Source of the DNA: Astropecten irregularis
Taxonomy: Eukaryota > Echinodermata > Asteroidea > Paxillosida > Astropectinidae
DNA: 64,000 bases
Direction: 5' to 3'
Assembly (NCBI GenBank): GCA_963971285.1
Contig: OZ020265.1
Span: 3,574,270 to 3,638,269 of the forward strand
Under the pieces are notes generated by a model that did no database searches, was not told the DNA's origin, and was given only the letters and a program-made list of their open reading frames with translations. Of this stretch, positions 34,560-45,490 are shown in pieces; the first letter of the stretch is position 1, and every line of letters begins with the position of its first letter. A program made the translations under genes and the position numbers.

Positions 34560-34985
34560 TACGGCCATTGGCATCACGCATTTACGCAAAAGGGAAAGAA
34601 TTCCATTGATGACCATTACGGAAAAAGGATTAGGCCTAACGTTATAGGCATATATCCTCCAAGAGTTAACTTATTGGATACAAATTATGATGAACCTCAA
34701 TCTCAGGTGTGAAAAACTTGGGTAGCATAGGCCTAGGGGGCCTATCTGAAAATAGTTGCGATGATCATAACCCTAGGAGGCTAGGTCTGACATGGGGACT
34801 GGGACTTAGGGTTACGAGAAAACGTATTTAAAAACTTTGGGAATGACATTTTGGCCAACTCCTGAAATACGTTTCCACTTAGTTTTCCACTTTCCAAAAT
34901 CCAAACACAAAATCTGACTACATGTACATGGATCTGATTGGTACTTATCAATGAGTCATGGTGAGGGGAGTCGGAGACGGGATGT
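34560..34985. repeat. Dispersed repeat R1 (copy 2)
   Basis: The inverted copy is at 41575-42345. Shared pieces include GACATTTTGGCCAACTCCTG, CTTAGTTTTCCACTTTCCAA and ACATGGATCTGATTGGTACT. The two copies flank the BEL element and the interval up to 41.6 kb in opposite orientation. Related pieces are at 15060-15340 and 48485-48900. Confidence 0.7.
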
Positions 34986-34992
34986 GGTTAAC

Positions 34993-35541
34993 TGTATAAT
35001 TATGATTGTTTTTTTCAATTCTGAAAGAAACCGAAATCAAGAAAAAAGCAGCAGTTAAATAAACAGTAAGACGACAGAGGTTCAAACATGACAGCAAGCA
35101 ATTAACAGATTACAGAATATTCAGATTGCGGAAAACAGAAGTCCGCCAGTTTCACATAAAAGTCTTTAACAGATAACAGATTCAGGCTAATTACGGAAAA
35201 ACAGAAACAGAGAACAACTTGACTTACAACTTTATCCCACAGACCAGGAGTAGTCGCTCTTACAGATATGGCGGATAACACCATAACAGTTCAGTATAAC
35301 AGTTCAGTATAACAGTTCGGAGATTCAGATTACAGTGCTTCTGTTACTTACGGAAAGTCGATACAGAATGGACTGAAACAAAACGAATATTATTGGCGTA
35401 CTCTAAATAATGCTATAACAATTCTAAACGGAACGCAACGCGCGTTAGGATGGGCGCGTGCCCAAGGACAGAAACAGCAAGAAAACCTGTAGATAAACAG
35501 AAACAATGGAAATTAATTACGGGTTGTTCCTCAGCGGAACA
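34993..35541 (-). repeat. 3' LTR of BEL/Pao retrotransposon
   Basis: On the minus strand a purine-rich tract GGTGGGGAGAG immediately precedes TGTTCCGCTGAGGAAC, the usual polypurine-tract/LTR junction, and the segment ends with ACA at 34993. The 549-bp LTR contains repeated AACTGTTATACTG motifs (plus 35287-35320). I found no matching 5' LTR, so the boundary rests on the tract and the TG..CA ends alone. Confidence 0.6.
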
Positions 35542-35995
35542 CTCTCCCCACCATGCGAGGAAGTCGCATCAATGGGTAATTACGTATATACAGGAAAACT
35601 AGTCAAATGAATTGGTACAGAATTAATATTAATCTTAAAATTTACAGAATTGCGTCCAAAAAATAATTATGGCGAAATTACACCTGCAACTGGCATCCGA
35701 CGGGAATGTTTACAGAATAAATGAATCCTTTACAACTTACAGGATTACATCTACAAATTAAAGAAATTACGCCCGGAAATATACGAAAATACACCTGGTA
35801 AAATACACAATAATTTACGTGAAACTTTCACCTGGTACATGTAGGCTATTGGAAAATTACACCTGCTTATTTACAACTCAATTAGATCTGGTAATTTACA
35901 AAATTGGAACTGACAATTTACAAAATTCACCTGTTCACCCGCTGTATGAATGCACAATATTACACCTGCTCCTTGAAACCTTCAGCTGGGCACAA

Positions 35996-38900
35996 TTAGA
36001 CAACTATTTTCGTCACTGGCCTCTGATACTCTCCTTTGTCGGTTTTCACCTTGACACTTCTCACTCTTCCGTCATTACCTGGATATACATCAACAATTCT
36101 TCCTAGCTTCCACTGACCACGAACCAAGTTTGGATCTGCCAGTATTACCACGTCATTCACCTGCACATTTCTCCTGTCTACGTTCCATTTTCGTCTAGGA
36201 ACTAGAAGGGGGAAGACATCCCTGGTCCAAACTTTCCAAAAGTTATCGATCACTTTCTGCACGAATGCAACTCTGTCTCTTGGGTTGCTTGTCTCACGGA
36301 AGGGGCCCTGTGGAACTCTGTTTGACGTTCGTCCTAATAGGATGTCATTTGGGCATAAGAATGCCCCGTCGTCTGGATCATTTAGTTTTCTGCCGATAGG
36401 ACGTTCATTCACAAGGTTCGCCACTTCCTGGAAGCAAGTAAGAAGCTCAAACGGTGTCATCTTCTGATTGCCAATTGACTTCTTCAATGCACGTTTGCAG
36501 CTTTTTACAAGTGCTTCTACACATCCGTTGTGGTGAGGAGCAAGAGGAGTGATGAATCGCCATGTTATTTGCTGCTCTGCACAGTATTCTTTCAACTGAT
36601 TCTTGTTTAGGCCTTGGATCCATCTTCTCAATTCCCTCTCGGCGCCAACAAAGTGCTTTCCGTTATCGCTCTGGATGAGGTTTGGTTTTCCTCTGACTGC
36701 ATAGAATCTTCTCAGTACCTGAAGAAATTCATTAGTAGAACAATCTGTGGCCAAATCTAAGTGGACTGCTCTGGTGTTCATACATGTAAATATAACACCG
36801 TAGTACTTCTGGGTTTTATTTCGGCCTATCTTGACATCATATGGCCCGAAATAGTCGACTGCTGTGCAGTGGAACGGAGGTGTGAAAGGCATCATCCTCT
36901 CATCTGGTAGATCAGCCTTATGTTCAAAGGCTCTACACTTGGTACACCTGAACTTAACCGTCTTCGCCAGATTCATTCCTCTAACAATCCAGAAGTTCCG
37001 TCTTACTTTGGCATCAGTGGTTGCTACTCCATAATGTCCAGTCTCGTGGACATGCCTCACTATCAGGTAAGAAATGGGATGTTCTCTTGGCAGTAGCACA
37101 GGGTGAGCGGTATCATATGACAATTTTTCTGCATTTGCTCTTCCTCCCACATATATTACATCATCTTTTACGAAGGGACTGATTGACTTGTAGCTGTCAA
37201 GGTTCTTCAGCATCTTCTGCGCGTCAACAATCCAGTAGTGTTCGGCATTCTTTAGCTCTTGCACAGATAGCGGTCCGTCATACTCTCGGCATCTTGCCTT
37301 GACATTTCTGATGAATCTCAGCACATAAGCAGTAACTCTTACCAACTTTCTCCAGCTCGAGAACTTCGTTGCATCTATTGCCATGTCAGTTGGTTTTATC
37401 AGCAGGACGGTTTTTTCGTTCTTCTTCTCTTTCTCAACTTCATTTGTGTCTGCCTTTGAGTTGGACTTCGGCCATTCTTCTTCTGGCAACCTGAGAAATT
37501 CCGGTCCTGATTTCCATTCTGTTAGAAGATCTTCAACACTTACACCTCTGGAGATCTTGTCTGCAACGTTGCATTCTCCTGGAACATGTCTCCAATCTGA
37601 TGGGTCGGTACTTCCCTGAATCTCGGCAACTCTGTTCGCAATGAAGGGCTTGTATTGACGGGACTGACCTCTAATCCAGGATAGTGCTATGACTGAGTCA
37701 GAGAGAAAGATGACTCGCTCAACGCAGGTTGACAACTCTTTGGTCACCGAAACAAAGATTCTGCTCGCTAGTACTGCCGCTTGTAGTTCAAGCCTAGGGA
37801 TCGTCAGAAACTTCAGGGGAGCTACTCTGGATTTTGCTGTCACGAATCTCACTCCAACAGTTCCATCGGGCATCTCATACCGCAAATAACAGACAGCACC
37901 AAATGCAAGTTCAGATGCATCACAGAAAATGACCATAGTTTTCTCTGCATTTACCTCAGGAATCAGACATCTCTCGAAGGAGATTCCATCCAGGGAACTC
38001 AATTCGGCAAATAGTTGCATCCATTTTGAGACCTCGGCCTTGTCCAGCTGTTCATCCCACGTCACACCGGTTTTCCACAGTTGTTGCAACATGATCTTGG
38101 CACGGATGAGGAACGGCCCTGCGAATCCTATAGGATCAAACACCTTTGATATTGCGCTCAACACATTTCTCTTGGTCAGTTTGGAGCCAATCGTACTCTG
38201 CTGGACTTTGTATTTGAGCACATCAGATTCTGGTTCCCACACAACTCCCAAAACTTTCTGCTCATCAGGACAGGACAGCATACTCTGCTCGGGAAAGGTT
38301 TCATCACCATTCAAACTTGCATTTGAAGTCCACTTCTTAACCTTGAATCCACCTGTGGAGAGAACCTGGTCTACCTCCTTAGTGAGTGTAATAGCCGACG
38401 TCTCATCTTTCACCGACGTGCAGATGTCATCCATGTAGGTGTCTCTCTCCAGGGTTTTAGCTGCTTGGGGGTACTTTGCCTCATTTTCTTTGGCAGTTTT
38501 CCGAAGTGCTGTGATAGCCATAGCCGGTGCAGGTTTATCGCCTGGTGTGACGATTTTCAACACATATGTATCAGGTGCTCGCTGCTCAAAATTCCGCCAC
38601 AAGAAGCGATGTACATGCATGTCGTTCAGTGGTATTTTCACTTGGTAGAACATCTTGCTAATATCTGCTGCGACGGCTACCTTGAATTCACGAAACCTCA
38701 ATATGACTCCATTGATGTTCTGCAGTAGATCTGGCCCTTTATGCCAGAAGTCATTCAGTGAAGCACCGTTACATACACTTGATGAGTTGAAGACAATTCT
38801 CACTGGAGTGCTTGCACTTTCAGGTCTCAGAACAGCGTGATGAGGAATGTAATGAGTCGGCCCTTTGTATTCACTTTTCTCCTGGTTGGTCAGTTTCTGA

Positions 38901-39436
38901 GCAAATCCACGGTCGACTAGGTCGCATATAGCCTTGCTGTACTGTGCTGCAGATTCCGGTGTCTTCTTTAGCCTTTTCTCGAGAGAGCAAAGCTTTGCAA
39001 AGCACTGACCTTCATAATTGGGCAACTCATCTGGAGATCTTATCCAGGGGTAGGGTATCATCCAGTGTCCATCAACTTTCTCACATGACTGCCACATCTC
39101 GTCGAACTTCTTGGTGTCTTCAGGGCTCAGAGTGACATCCTTTGTGTCACACTTACAGGTGGGCAGTTTCACACCCATTTCTTCAGTTGTCCAGAACTGC
39201 GCCATGTCGACAGGCTGAGCTAGTTTAACTAGAAGTACAGGATTGCTCTGTTGACCGGTAACTCCATCGGTGTAGGCACCAAATACAACCCATCCTAGCG
39301 GTGACTTCCTGGTAGCGTAGTTACCTACATCAATACATCTTCCAGTATGCATCTTTGCATAGTTGATGCCAATCAGGACGTCCACTGCTCCGCTCCCTCT
39401 GTGTATGGGTTCGCCTATCTTCTGCTCAACATTCAA
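35996..39436 (-). CDS. BEL/Pao pol polyprotein (RT, RNase H, integrase)
   Basis: Uninterrupted 1146-residue frame. Reverse transcriptase shows AVAADISKMFYQV and the YMDD box in RDTYMDDICTS; RNase H shows IFCDASELAFGAV and FLSDSVIALSWI; the integrase has an H-H-C-C finger (HVHETGHYG, CTKCRAFEH) and acidic triad residues in VDYFGPYDV, IQSDNGKHF and NGCVEALVKS. The C-terminus (RRNVQVNDVVILADPN, WKLGRIVDVYPG) is DUF5641-like. The internal Met given as start is probably not authentic; the polyprotein was continuous with the gag-protease frame, from which it is separated by a frameshift. The openness of this long frame suggests recent activity. Confidence 0.9.
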   Translation of the reverse strand: MNVEQKIGEPIHRGSGAVDVLIGINYAKMHTGRCIDVGNYATRKSPLGWVVFGAYTDGVTGQQSNPVLLVKLAQPVDMAQFWTTEEMGVKLPTCKCDTKDVTLSPEDTKKFDEMWQSCEKVDGHWMIPYPWIRSPDELPNYEGQCFAKLCSLEKRLKKTPESAAQYSKAICDLVDRGFAQKLTNQEKSEYKGPTHYIPHHAVLRPESASTPVRIVFNSSSVCNGASLNDFWHKGPDLLQNINGVILRFREFKVAVAADISKMFYQVKIPLNDMHVHRFLWRNFEQRAPDTYVLKIVTPGDKPAPAMAITALRKTAKENEAKYPQAAKTLERDTYMDDICTSVKDETSAITLTKEVDQVLSTGGFKVKKWTSNASLNGDETFPEQSMLSCPDEQKVLGVVWEPESDVLKYKVQQSTIGSKLTKRNVLSAISKVFDPIGFAGPFLIRAKIMLQQLWKTGVTWDEQLDKAEVSKWMQLFAELSSLDGISFERCLIPEVNAEKTMVIFCDASELAFGAVCYLRYEMPDGTVGVRFVTAKSRVAPLKFLTIPRLELQAAVLASRIFVSVTKELSTCVERVIFLSDSVIALSWIRGQSRQYKPFIANRVAEIQGSTDPSDWRHVPGECNVADKISRGVSVEDLLTEWKSGPEFLRLPEEEWPKSNSKADTNEVEKEKKNEKTVLLIKPTDMAIDATKFSSWRKLVRVTAYVLRFIRNVKARCREYDGPLSVQELKNAEHYWIVDAQKMLKNLDSYKSISPFVKDDVIYVGGRANAEKLSYDTAHPVLLPREHPISYLIVRHVHETGHYGVATTDAKVRRNFWIVRGMNLAKTVKFRCTKCRAFEHKADLPDERMMPFTPPFHCTAVDYFGPYDVKIGRNKTQKYYGVIFTCMNTRAVHLDLATDCSTNEFLQVLRRFYAVRGKPNLIQSDNGKHFVGAERELRRWIQGLNKNQLKEYCAEQQITWRFITPLAPHHNGCVEALVKSCKRALKKSIGNQKMTPFELLTCFQEVANLVNERPIGRKLNDPDDGAFLCPNDILLGRTSNRVPQGPFRETSNPRDRVAFVQKVIDNFWKVWTRDVFPLLVPRRKWNVDRRNVQVNDVVILADPNLVRGQWKLGRIVDVYPGNDGRVRSVKVKTDKGEYQRPVTKIVV

Positions 39437-40253
39437 TCTCAGGGCATTGCTGATCGCTGAAACATTGGTTATCTCCGGTACACCGACTGCAGTTATGGAG
39501 AATGATTTTCCTTTCGTTGGATGTCACTGTCATCTTGTATGCCCTGGTATGCAGGAGTGACCTCTCACCGCCAAGCGTCGATATATCTACAGTGACTGGC
39601 TTACTTGGAAACTTGCAGGCTCTGGCAAGGTCGTCTCTCACCAAAGTCAGCGTCGCACAGGTATCAAAGATCACATTTATGTCTCGGTTCAGCACTTCTG
39701 CAGTGATCATCGGGAGCACAGAGACTGTTCCTTCACTGGCTGTGTTCAGGCTCATGATCTGACCGGTTGTTGCAGCGGCTACAAAGTGTAAGAGCGGGTG
39801 ATGGAAGGAGTCACAGTGCTTGCATCTTCTCTTACGCCGGCATGTATTTATGTAGTGACCTTTTCCAGCTCGCTTCAGACAAGAAAAGCAGACATTCTTC
39901 TCCTTTGCCTTCCTCATACGCTCTTCCGGTGATAGCTGCAAGATTGTAGGGCACTGATCAGGCCAATGCTCGTCGGTGTTGCAAGCCCAGCATTTGTTCC
40001 ACTTCGTCGTCACATTTGCATCTGTTTGCAGTATACGATGGCTGCCGGTTGCATCTGTATTCTTGGTTGGCTTGAAAGCGCTCACCATGTCAGTACCATA
40101 CACAGGGTCATTCATCTCGCAGGCAGATGCTCTCACGAACTTGACGACGTGGCTCAAGCTTGGTACCTGGCTCTTCTCTCGGAGCTTGAATACCTCTCTG
40201 GTCCATCTTTGCTGGAGAAATCTGGGTACCTTCTCAATGATCATCCTATACAC
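39426..40253 (-). pseudogene. BEL/Pao gag-protease fragment
   Basis: Residues about 90-165 carry two zinc-knuckle-like groups (CWACNTDEHWPDQCP and CFSCLKRAGKGHYINTC, then CKHCDSFHHPLLH), followed by a DUF1758 aspartic protease with the active-site motif FDTCATLTLV, where Cys stands in place of the common Gly/Ser. The N-terminal gag is absent (the frame has a stop three codons upstream of 40253) and the frame ends at 39426 out of phase with pol, so this copy is broken at two points. Confidence 0.75.
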
Positions 40254-40256
40254 GCT

Positions 40257-41574
40257 ATAATGCTATACACGGCATATCGCATACAGTGTGTGAGCCTGTC
40301 CAACGGCCACTGTGCACCGCACATGCACACAGCATGCTCCGTGTATTGGGTTATAGATAAATCACAGGTTATATTATTGAATTGACCAGACCCTTGTCAA
40401 AACACCCTAGATACGTGTGCTGAAACTGCCGAATTAAGTTTATTTTCCGCCGCTCTTCTGATATGACAGGTGAACAAAAACGTATACGGCGTGATTTTTT
40501 CCCGGAAAAAAAAAATTATCGTGAAATCCTTCCGAAACCGACCGACGATCGCATCATAATATTAAGACGTAAAATAATTTCCCACACTGCAGAGAAATAC
40601 AGCCTGGTATCCACGTGCGTAAAAGCCACATTTTCAAAGCAAACGTAGTTAACGTACATTGTGTACGTGCACAAGCGAAAGTCTCAATCAGTACATTACA
40701 CGTGCCGTTTGCACAGTGTAAGTTGCGCTCGGTCGGAAGGCCTGTACCTTTTTGGATCGCGGCCGGGTTCGTTCCACCGTTACGGATGGTGGCTCACGGC
40801 CGGCCGGCTCGGTACAGATTTCGCCGTGGGCTTGAAATGTATGTTGGCTCGGTCGGCTTTTTGGATCGCGGCCGGGTTCGTTACCGTATACGGACGGTGG
40901 CTCACAGCCGGCCGGCTCGGTTCAGATTTGCAGTAAGAAATTGTGGTTTTTCCGATGGAATATTCCGGTGATATTTTTAGGAATACATGTATGTCCTCAC
41001 TCTCCTACCGGGTATGATCATTTTTGGTGTAATTGATGACCGGATATATTTTTCAGTCCACCATTAATTCCGACCACTGCGAGATCTGTGATGAGGTGGA
41101 TGACCTTTTTATTTCTGTTTGATCATGGATTGGGTCAGCGCCGAGTTTGTGACTTGCTAACAAAGTATGTTTGTGGGACCATTCATAAAGGAAATCATTT
41201 GAAAATCTTAGCAATTTCCTTCAGTTCATGATGAAAGATTTGAATTGTCAGCGGCAGCTTGACATGGGCAAACAATGCGGACTTTAAAAAACCTCCTCCA
41301 TACTGTATATGATATGCGTGTACACGGTATATCACAGCGCACATGTTATTCTGGGAACACCCTCCATAGGGCTGTGAGTTTGAGTTTGAAAGGTGGAACA
41401 GCCAAAACGGCATTTCGCATGACGTAATTTGGTCGAGATGGCACACTGCGCACTATTCAAAATGGCCGACTGACGGCAAACGGAGGGAATCTAGACACCT
41501 TCGTCCTTCGGTAAGTTTTGGGTCATTTTTTCTGAATATAATGATCTTTCGATATTCAAAGTGGTTTTATATGA
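40257..41574. other. Stretch between BEL and repeat R1
   Basis: Contains a degenerate tandem duplication with unit about 115 bp at 40731-40930 (shared GGATCGCGGCCGGGTTCGTT and GGCTCACGGCCGGCCGGCTC). At 41461-41510 a GC-richer stretch ends in a good donor (CTTCG|GTAAGTTTT); its only ATG opens a 3-codon frame, so it could at most be a non-coding 5' exon. I see no other coding signal. Confidence 0.45.
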
Positions 41575-42345
41575 CTCATTGATAAGTACCAATCAGATCC
41601 ATGTAGTCAGATTTTGTGTTTGGATTTTGGAAAGTGGAAAACTAAGTGGAAACGTATTTCAGGAGTTGGCCAAAATGTCATTCCCAAACATTTTGATGGG
41701 CCTTTCTCGTAACCCTAAGGCAGAGATGCCAAGTTCAAAATGTTTTCATGAGTGAGATTTTCATGACGCGGCGTCTCAGTGCGCGCACATGCGCAAAAGT
41801 GAGGGAGCGGAGCAACCAAATGGGGGGGGGAGGGGTGTCCCCCCTCCCATGGTAGGGAGCTTTTTCAATTTTTAGCTCTTAATGGTGCGATCTGGTGCAT
41901 AGTGACCTTTTTCTCTTTTTTAAATTTATTTTGAAAAACAAAAGGGAAACATACCTTTAATCCTTTGAGCTATGCTCCTTATTATATGCCCAAGTTGAAA
42001 GTCTAGCAAATAATGAACTACTTTTTTTTCCTTGTCGGGTCCCGATGCGTGAGAAATATGGGTGTCATGCGTGAGACCGTGAGACGGACCCTAAATGCGT
42101 GAGTCTCACGCACAATGCGTGAGACTTGGTAGCTCTGCTAAGGTCCCAGTCCCCATGTCAGACCTTGGGTTACGATCATCGCAACTAATCTGAAAAGTGA
42201 GTTTTACAGGGGTTTTTTACCTACAAATTGTACGTACTTCCAATATAGCAGCAGCCATCTTGCTCAAAACGCCCTCTGTTGGTTCCATAGAGTTGTGCAC
42301 AAATTATGGTCATCAGTGGAATTCTTTCCCTAGGCCCTTTATTAA
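41575..42345. repeat. Dispersed repeat R1 (copy 3), with an insertion
   Basis: Reverse-complement of 34560-34985, interrupted after CTAAGG by a 417-bp element (41721-42137). The right part continues with CAAAACGCCCTCTGTTGGTT and GTCATCAGTGGAATTCTTTC, as in copy 1 at 15060-15340. Confidence 0.65.
41721..42137. mobile_element. hAT-like element with 6-bp TSD, second case
   Basis: Termini CAGAGATGCCAAG and, inverted, CAGAGCTACCAAG, flanked by CTAAGG (41715-41720 and 42138-42143). 417 bp. The interior contains TGCGTGAGTCTCACGCA palindromes and a G/C-rich block (TGGGGGGGGGAGGGGTGTCC). Non-coding. The uninterrupted target is visible in copy 2 of repeat R1 at 34560-34985, which confirms the insertion. 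Confidence 0.75.
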
Positions 42346-43597
42346 AATTACTAGAGCGCTAGCTCCGTGTACAGAGTGATGCCTGCTGGGCGCATCCATG
42401 TTTGTGCACAAACCTATGCTATGGAAAACACAAAATTGTGTACGTTTTTGTACGTTCTGTATATCTGCGTTTAGCCTTAGGCTACATCCAATGTTGGGAG
42501 TGAACACGGGAGTCCTCCTTACAACATTGGAAGTAATCTGCGTTGTGTTCTACACCGAAGCTGGTCAACTCGTACGCCGACCAACTCGTACGCCGACCAA
42601 CTCGTACGCCAACCAACTCGTACGCCACGTATAATTAAGCTTGTAGTTTGTAAACGTTTTTTTTTCAGTAGATTTTGTCATGTTGAGTGAAAATAGAAGG
42701 AAATAAAGGGGAGCATTCTGTAAATTCACTATGTGGAACTCGTCTGTGAAAATAAGCGGAAATAAAGGAAGCATTGTGTACATGGAATTGGATGTCGTAT
42801 GTGAACATAAAAGGAAATAAAAGGAAACATTCTGTATGTGGAAGTGCAAAAAAAATGTTAGGTAGGATTTTAATTTTATATAATAATAATTTATTGCATT
42901 TCTTGTGTGCCATTTCCATCCAAGGATCGATGTTCAAAGGCGCAATTACAGAATCAATTAAATATGTGATTTTTACGGTAGGCTGACTGAAATGGAGGAT
43001 ACTGACCGGCTGGTAGTTTTCCAGCACCAGGAGATTTTAGGGGAGTATTTTAAAATTGGTGGCAGGGGAGCACCATACCTGATATAGTAGATTACAATTT
43101 ACAGTAGATTATAAAAAAGGTAATTACTGCCGTACTACAGATTTGGAAATTCGCATCACATTCACACTGCTTTGTAGTGCGGACATGGGAGAGGTGTAAT
43201 TAGTAATTAGTAATTAACAATCATGACTGACAGCTTTTATGTGTACCGCAGAAAGTAGCTGATTGACAGCCATTGTGATCTTTTAGCTTTTATGTGTACC
43301 AAATGAAGAAGCATCCGCAGAGCCCTTGAAAAGTATTCCTTTGTTGTAATAGAGGGTCAGTGAAGCATCCTGTCAATATTTACTGCTTGTGATGATGCCG
43401 TGTTTTGTCAGTCTCTTTCGCTAATTAGAAACATTATACAATTTCATGACGCTATGGGCCATATGGGCCATGGAAAATTCCTCAATATAAGCCCGGTTTG
43501 GTTACACTGCCAGTCACTTGTATGCCAACTTCCCTGTGCTGTGACAACAAGATTCTGCTCTCCCATTCAAGTAATCTCCAAGTCAAGACTATTCAAG

Positions 43598-45420
43598 ATG
43601 AAGTACCCATGTGTCGTCTGCTCCAAGGCTGTCCGGAGAAACCAGAAGGCGGTACAGTGTGACAACTGCAATGGTTGGCAACATCTCGCCTGTGGAACGG
43701 GGTTTTCTGCGGAGGACTACAAGCTGTTAATGGAGTGACTCCTCGGAGCTCACATCGTGGCATTGTGCAATCTGTTTCATTTCTTTTACTGAGTCTCCAA
43801 TTCCAGTGGGAGAGAGTACCAGAGCATCTGCTCACTCACTTTCTCCTGGAATTGAAGATGACGTGATGGAAGTGGACGAGCATGCCCCTTGTAGCAACGG
43901 GGAGTCTGACATGCAGTTTGAGGTCTCACGTAGTTATGAGATACCGCAGCCACCGGAGGAGGAAAGCATCTGCATCGCTGACGCACCTGCCCCCAAGACC
44001 TTCAAGCTGCGTGTCAAGACGTGACCATCACATACAAGATGTTGCAGAGCGGAACCCAGCGGGGGAAGCCGATTTTGGTTGACAGCCGTGGCTATAAATA
44101 CACCAAGAGGTGGCAGAGGAATCCGTCATCAAGCAAGTGCGCCTGGGTGTGCAGTGTCCGGGGCAGGAATCAGCGCTGCTCAGCTTCCGTTCTGCAGCAA
44201 GGAGATGTATTCAAGCCTGGTACCACTTCGGCTCATTCTCACCCAGTGGAACCGGACACAGCAGTAGCTGTTGAGTTTTCCACAGCTGTGAAAGCGAAGT
44301 CCAAGCAGGATATGTTTAGATCTGCCGGTGCCATCGTGGAGGAGATCATGACGACCCGTGCAGCTGATATCGAACCTGCAAGCTTCCCCAAGCCGGCCAA
44401 CCTGGTGTGGGTCGCAAACCGTACTCGCCAAGGTCTTCGTCCTCACGAGCCAACGGACCTGAAGTTTCACCTGGCCACTGACTTTATACCTCTTGATTTC
44501 TTGGTGAAAGACATCGTCGTTGGTGATGAGAGGCATCTTCTATTCATGTCCCCGGAACAAACCAGCATCCTGGACAGAGCCAAGACCTGGTACCTTGACG
44601 GCACCTTCAAGGTGGTACACAGGCCATTCGTCCAACTTCTCAGTATCCATGCCTTTGTGAAGTCAGAGTGCATCATAAGCAAGTCCCACTGGCATTCTGC
44701 CTAATGTCACGCCGTACCAAGAAGGATTACCGGAAGGTTCTTCGAGCTGTCAAGAAGAACTTGCCATCCAGAGGTGACATCGTGCAGAACTTCGTCGTGG
44801 ATTTTGAAGCTGGAATGTTGTCGGCGCTTCGGTCTGTCTATCCCGATCGTCAAATCCAAGGCTGTCTGTACCACTGGTCACAGGCGCTCTGGCGGAAGTG
44901 CCAAGGCCTGGGTCTTGCTGTGCCATACATGTGGGAGCCTGCAGTGCAGCGTATCATCCGAAAGCTGATGGCCCTGCCGTTCCTTCCTCATGAGCATGTC
45001 CAGCCAGCATTCAGCAAGCTACAGGGCAAAGTCACGGAACCCCTCCTGTGCCAGCTATTCAAGTACGTCGAGGAAACATGGATCAGTAGCAGCGTGTGGA
45101 GCCCAAGAGACTGGTCCATCTTCAACCAAAGTGTTCGCACTAACAACGATGTTGAAGGCTGGCATCGGAGGCTCAACTTCAAAGCTGGAAGACCAGGACT
45201 GGGGCTCTACCAACTCATCCCTCTCCTCCATGCAGAAGCCACCATGGTGACCATCCAGATGGTCCTGGTCAGAGAATCTAAGGTGTGCAGAAACCAGCGG
45301 AAGAGTAGCAGGCAACTTCAGGGACGGGTCTTCCAGCTATGGGACAAGTATGTCAGCGGAGAACTTACCACATCAGGACTTCTGGCTGCGTGCAGCTATC
45401 TACATGGCCCTTCCATGTAA
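43598..45420 (+). pseudogene. MULE transposase with PHD and FLYWCH fingers (frameshifted)
   Basis: Reads, with frame changes, as: a PHD-type finger from 43598 (CVVCSKAVRR, CDNCNGWQHLAC, then WHCAIC in another frame after about 43735), an acidic linker, a FLYWCH zinc finger (44051-44250: RGYKYTKRWQRN, WVCSVRGRNQRC, HSHP) and a MULE DDE domain. Acidic residues are seen in WYLDGTFKV, FVVDFEAGM and TNNDVEGWH; the C-x-H motif is GCLYHWSQAL. Frames change near 43735, 44020 and 44680. The change points lack convincing splice sites, so I treat them as frameshifts, not introns. The last segment ends at TAA 45418-45420, 22 nt before a histone-type stem-loop. Confidence 0.8.
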
Positions 45421-45442
45421 TCCAGCGACAAAAAACCCAAAT

Positions 45443-45458
45443 GGCTCTTTTCAGAGCC
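45443..45458 (+). promoter_or_regulatory. Histone-type 3' stem-loop 1
   Basis: GGCTCTTTTCAGAGCC: a 6-bp stem, TTTC loop, with CCAAAT before and ACACA after. This is the canonical replication-dependent histone mRNA 3' stem-loop bound by SLBP. It begins 22 nt after the transposase stop codon, on the sense strand. A purine-rich AAAAGAGAAGAAA, resembling a histone downstream element for U7 snRNP, follows at about 45502-45514. Confidence 0.75.
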
Positions 45459-45474
45459 ACACATTAAACCAAAC

Positions 45475-45490
45475 GGCTCTCTTCAGAGCC
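45475..45490 (+). promoter_or_regulatory. Histone-type 3' stem-loop 2
   Basis: GGCTCTCTTCAGAGCC: same 6-bp stem with loop CTTC, preceded by ACCAAAC and followed by ACATATC, then CCCAAAAGAGAAGAAATAAA. It is a tandem duplicate of stem-loop 1 with one loop change. Confidence 0.7.

Larger units (their letters stand above)
34993..40256 (-). mobile_element. BEL/Pao LTR retrotransposon, 5'-truncated
   Basis: Order on the minus strand: truncated gag with zinc knuckles, DUF1758-type protease, reverse transcriptase, RNase H, integrase, DUF5641-like tail, non-coding 3' region, 3' LTR. The 5' LTR and the N-terminal gag (DUF1759) are missing: the frame closes at about 40253 and the sequence upstream is unrelated. 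It is inserted in repeat-rich DNA and would lie in the first intron of the candidate gene starting at 34336. Confidence 0.85.

Noticed and set aside
37929-38438. Plus-strand 169-aa frame
   Set aside because: Antisense of the BEL pol frame.
40731-40930. rDNA or CpG-island gene start
   Set aside because: The GC-rich tandem pair has no resemblance to rRNA and no adjacent splice donor or ATG of note.
45443-45490. A histone gene
   Set aside because: The stem-loops are histone-like, but no histone coding sequence is present upstream; the upstream frame is a MULE transposase.
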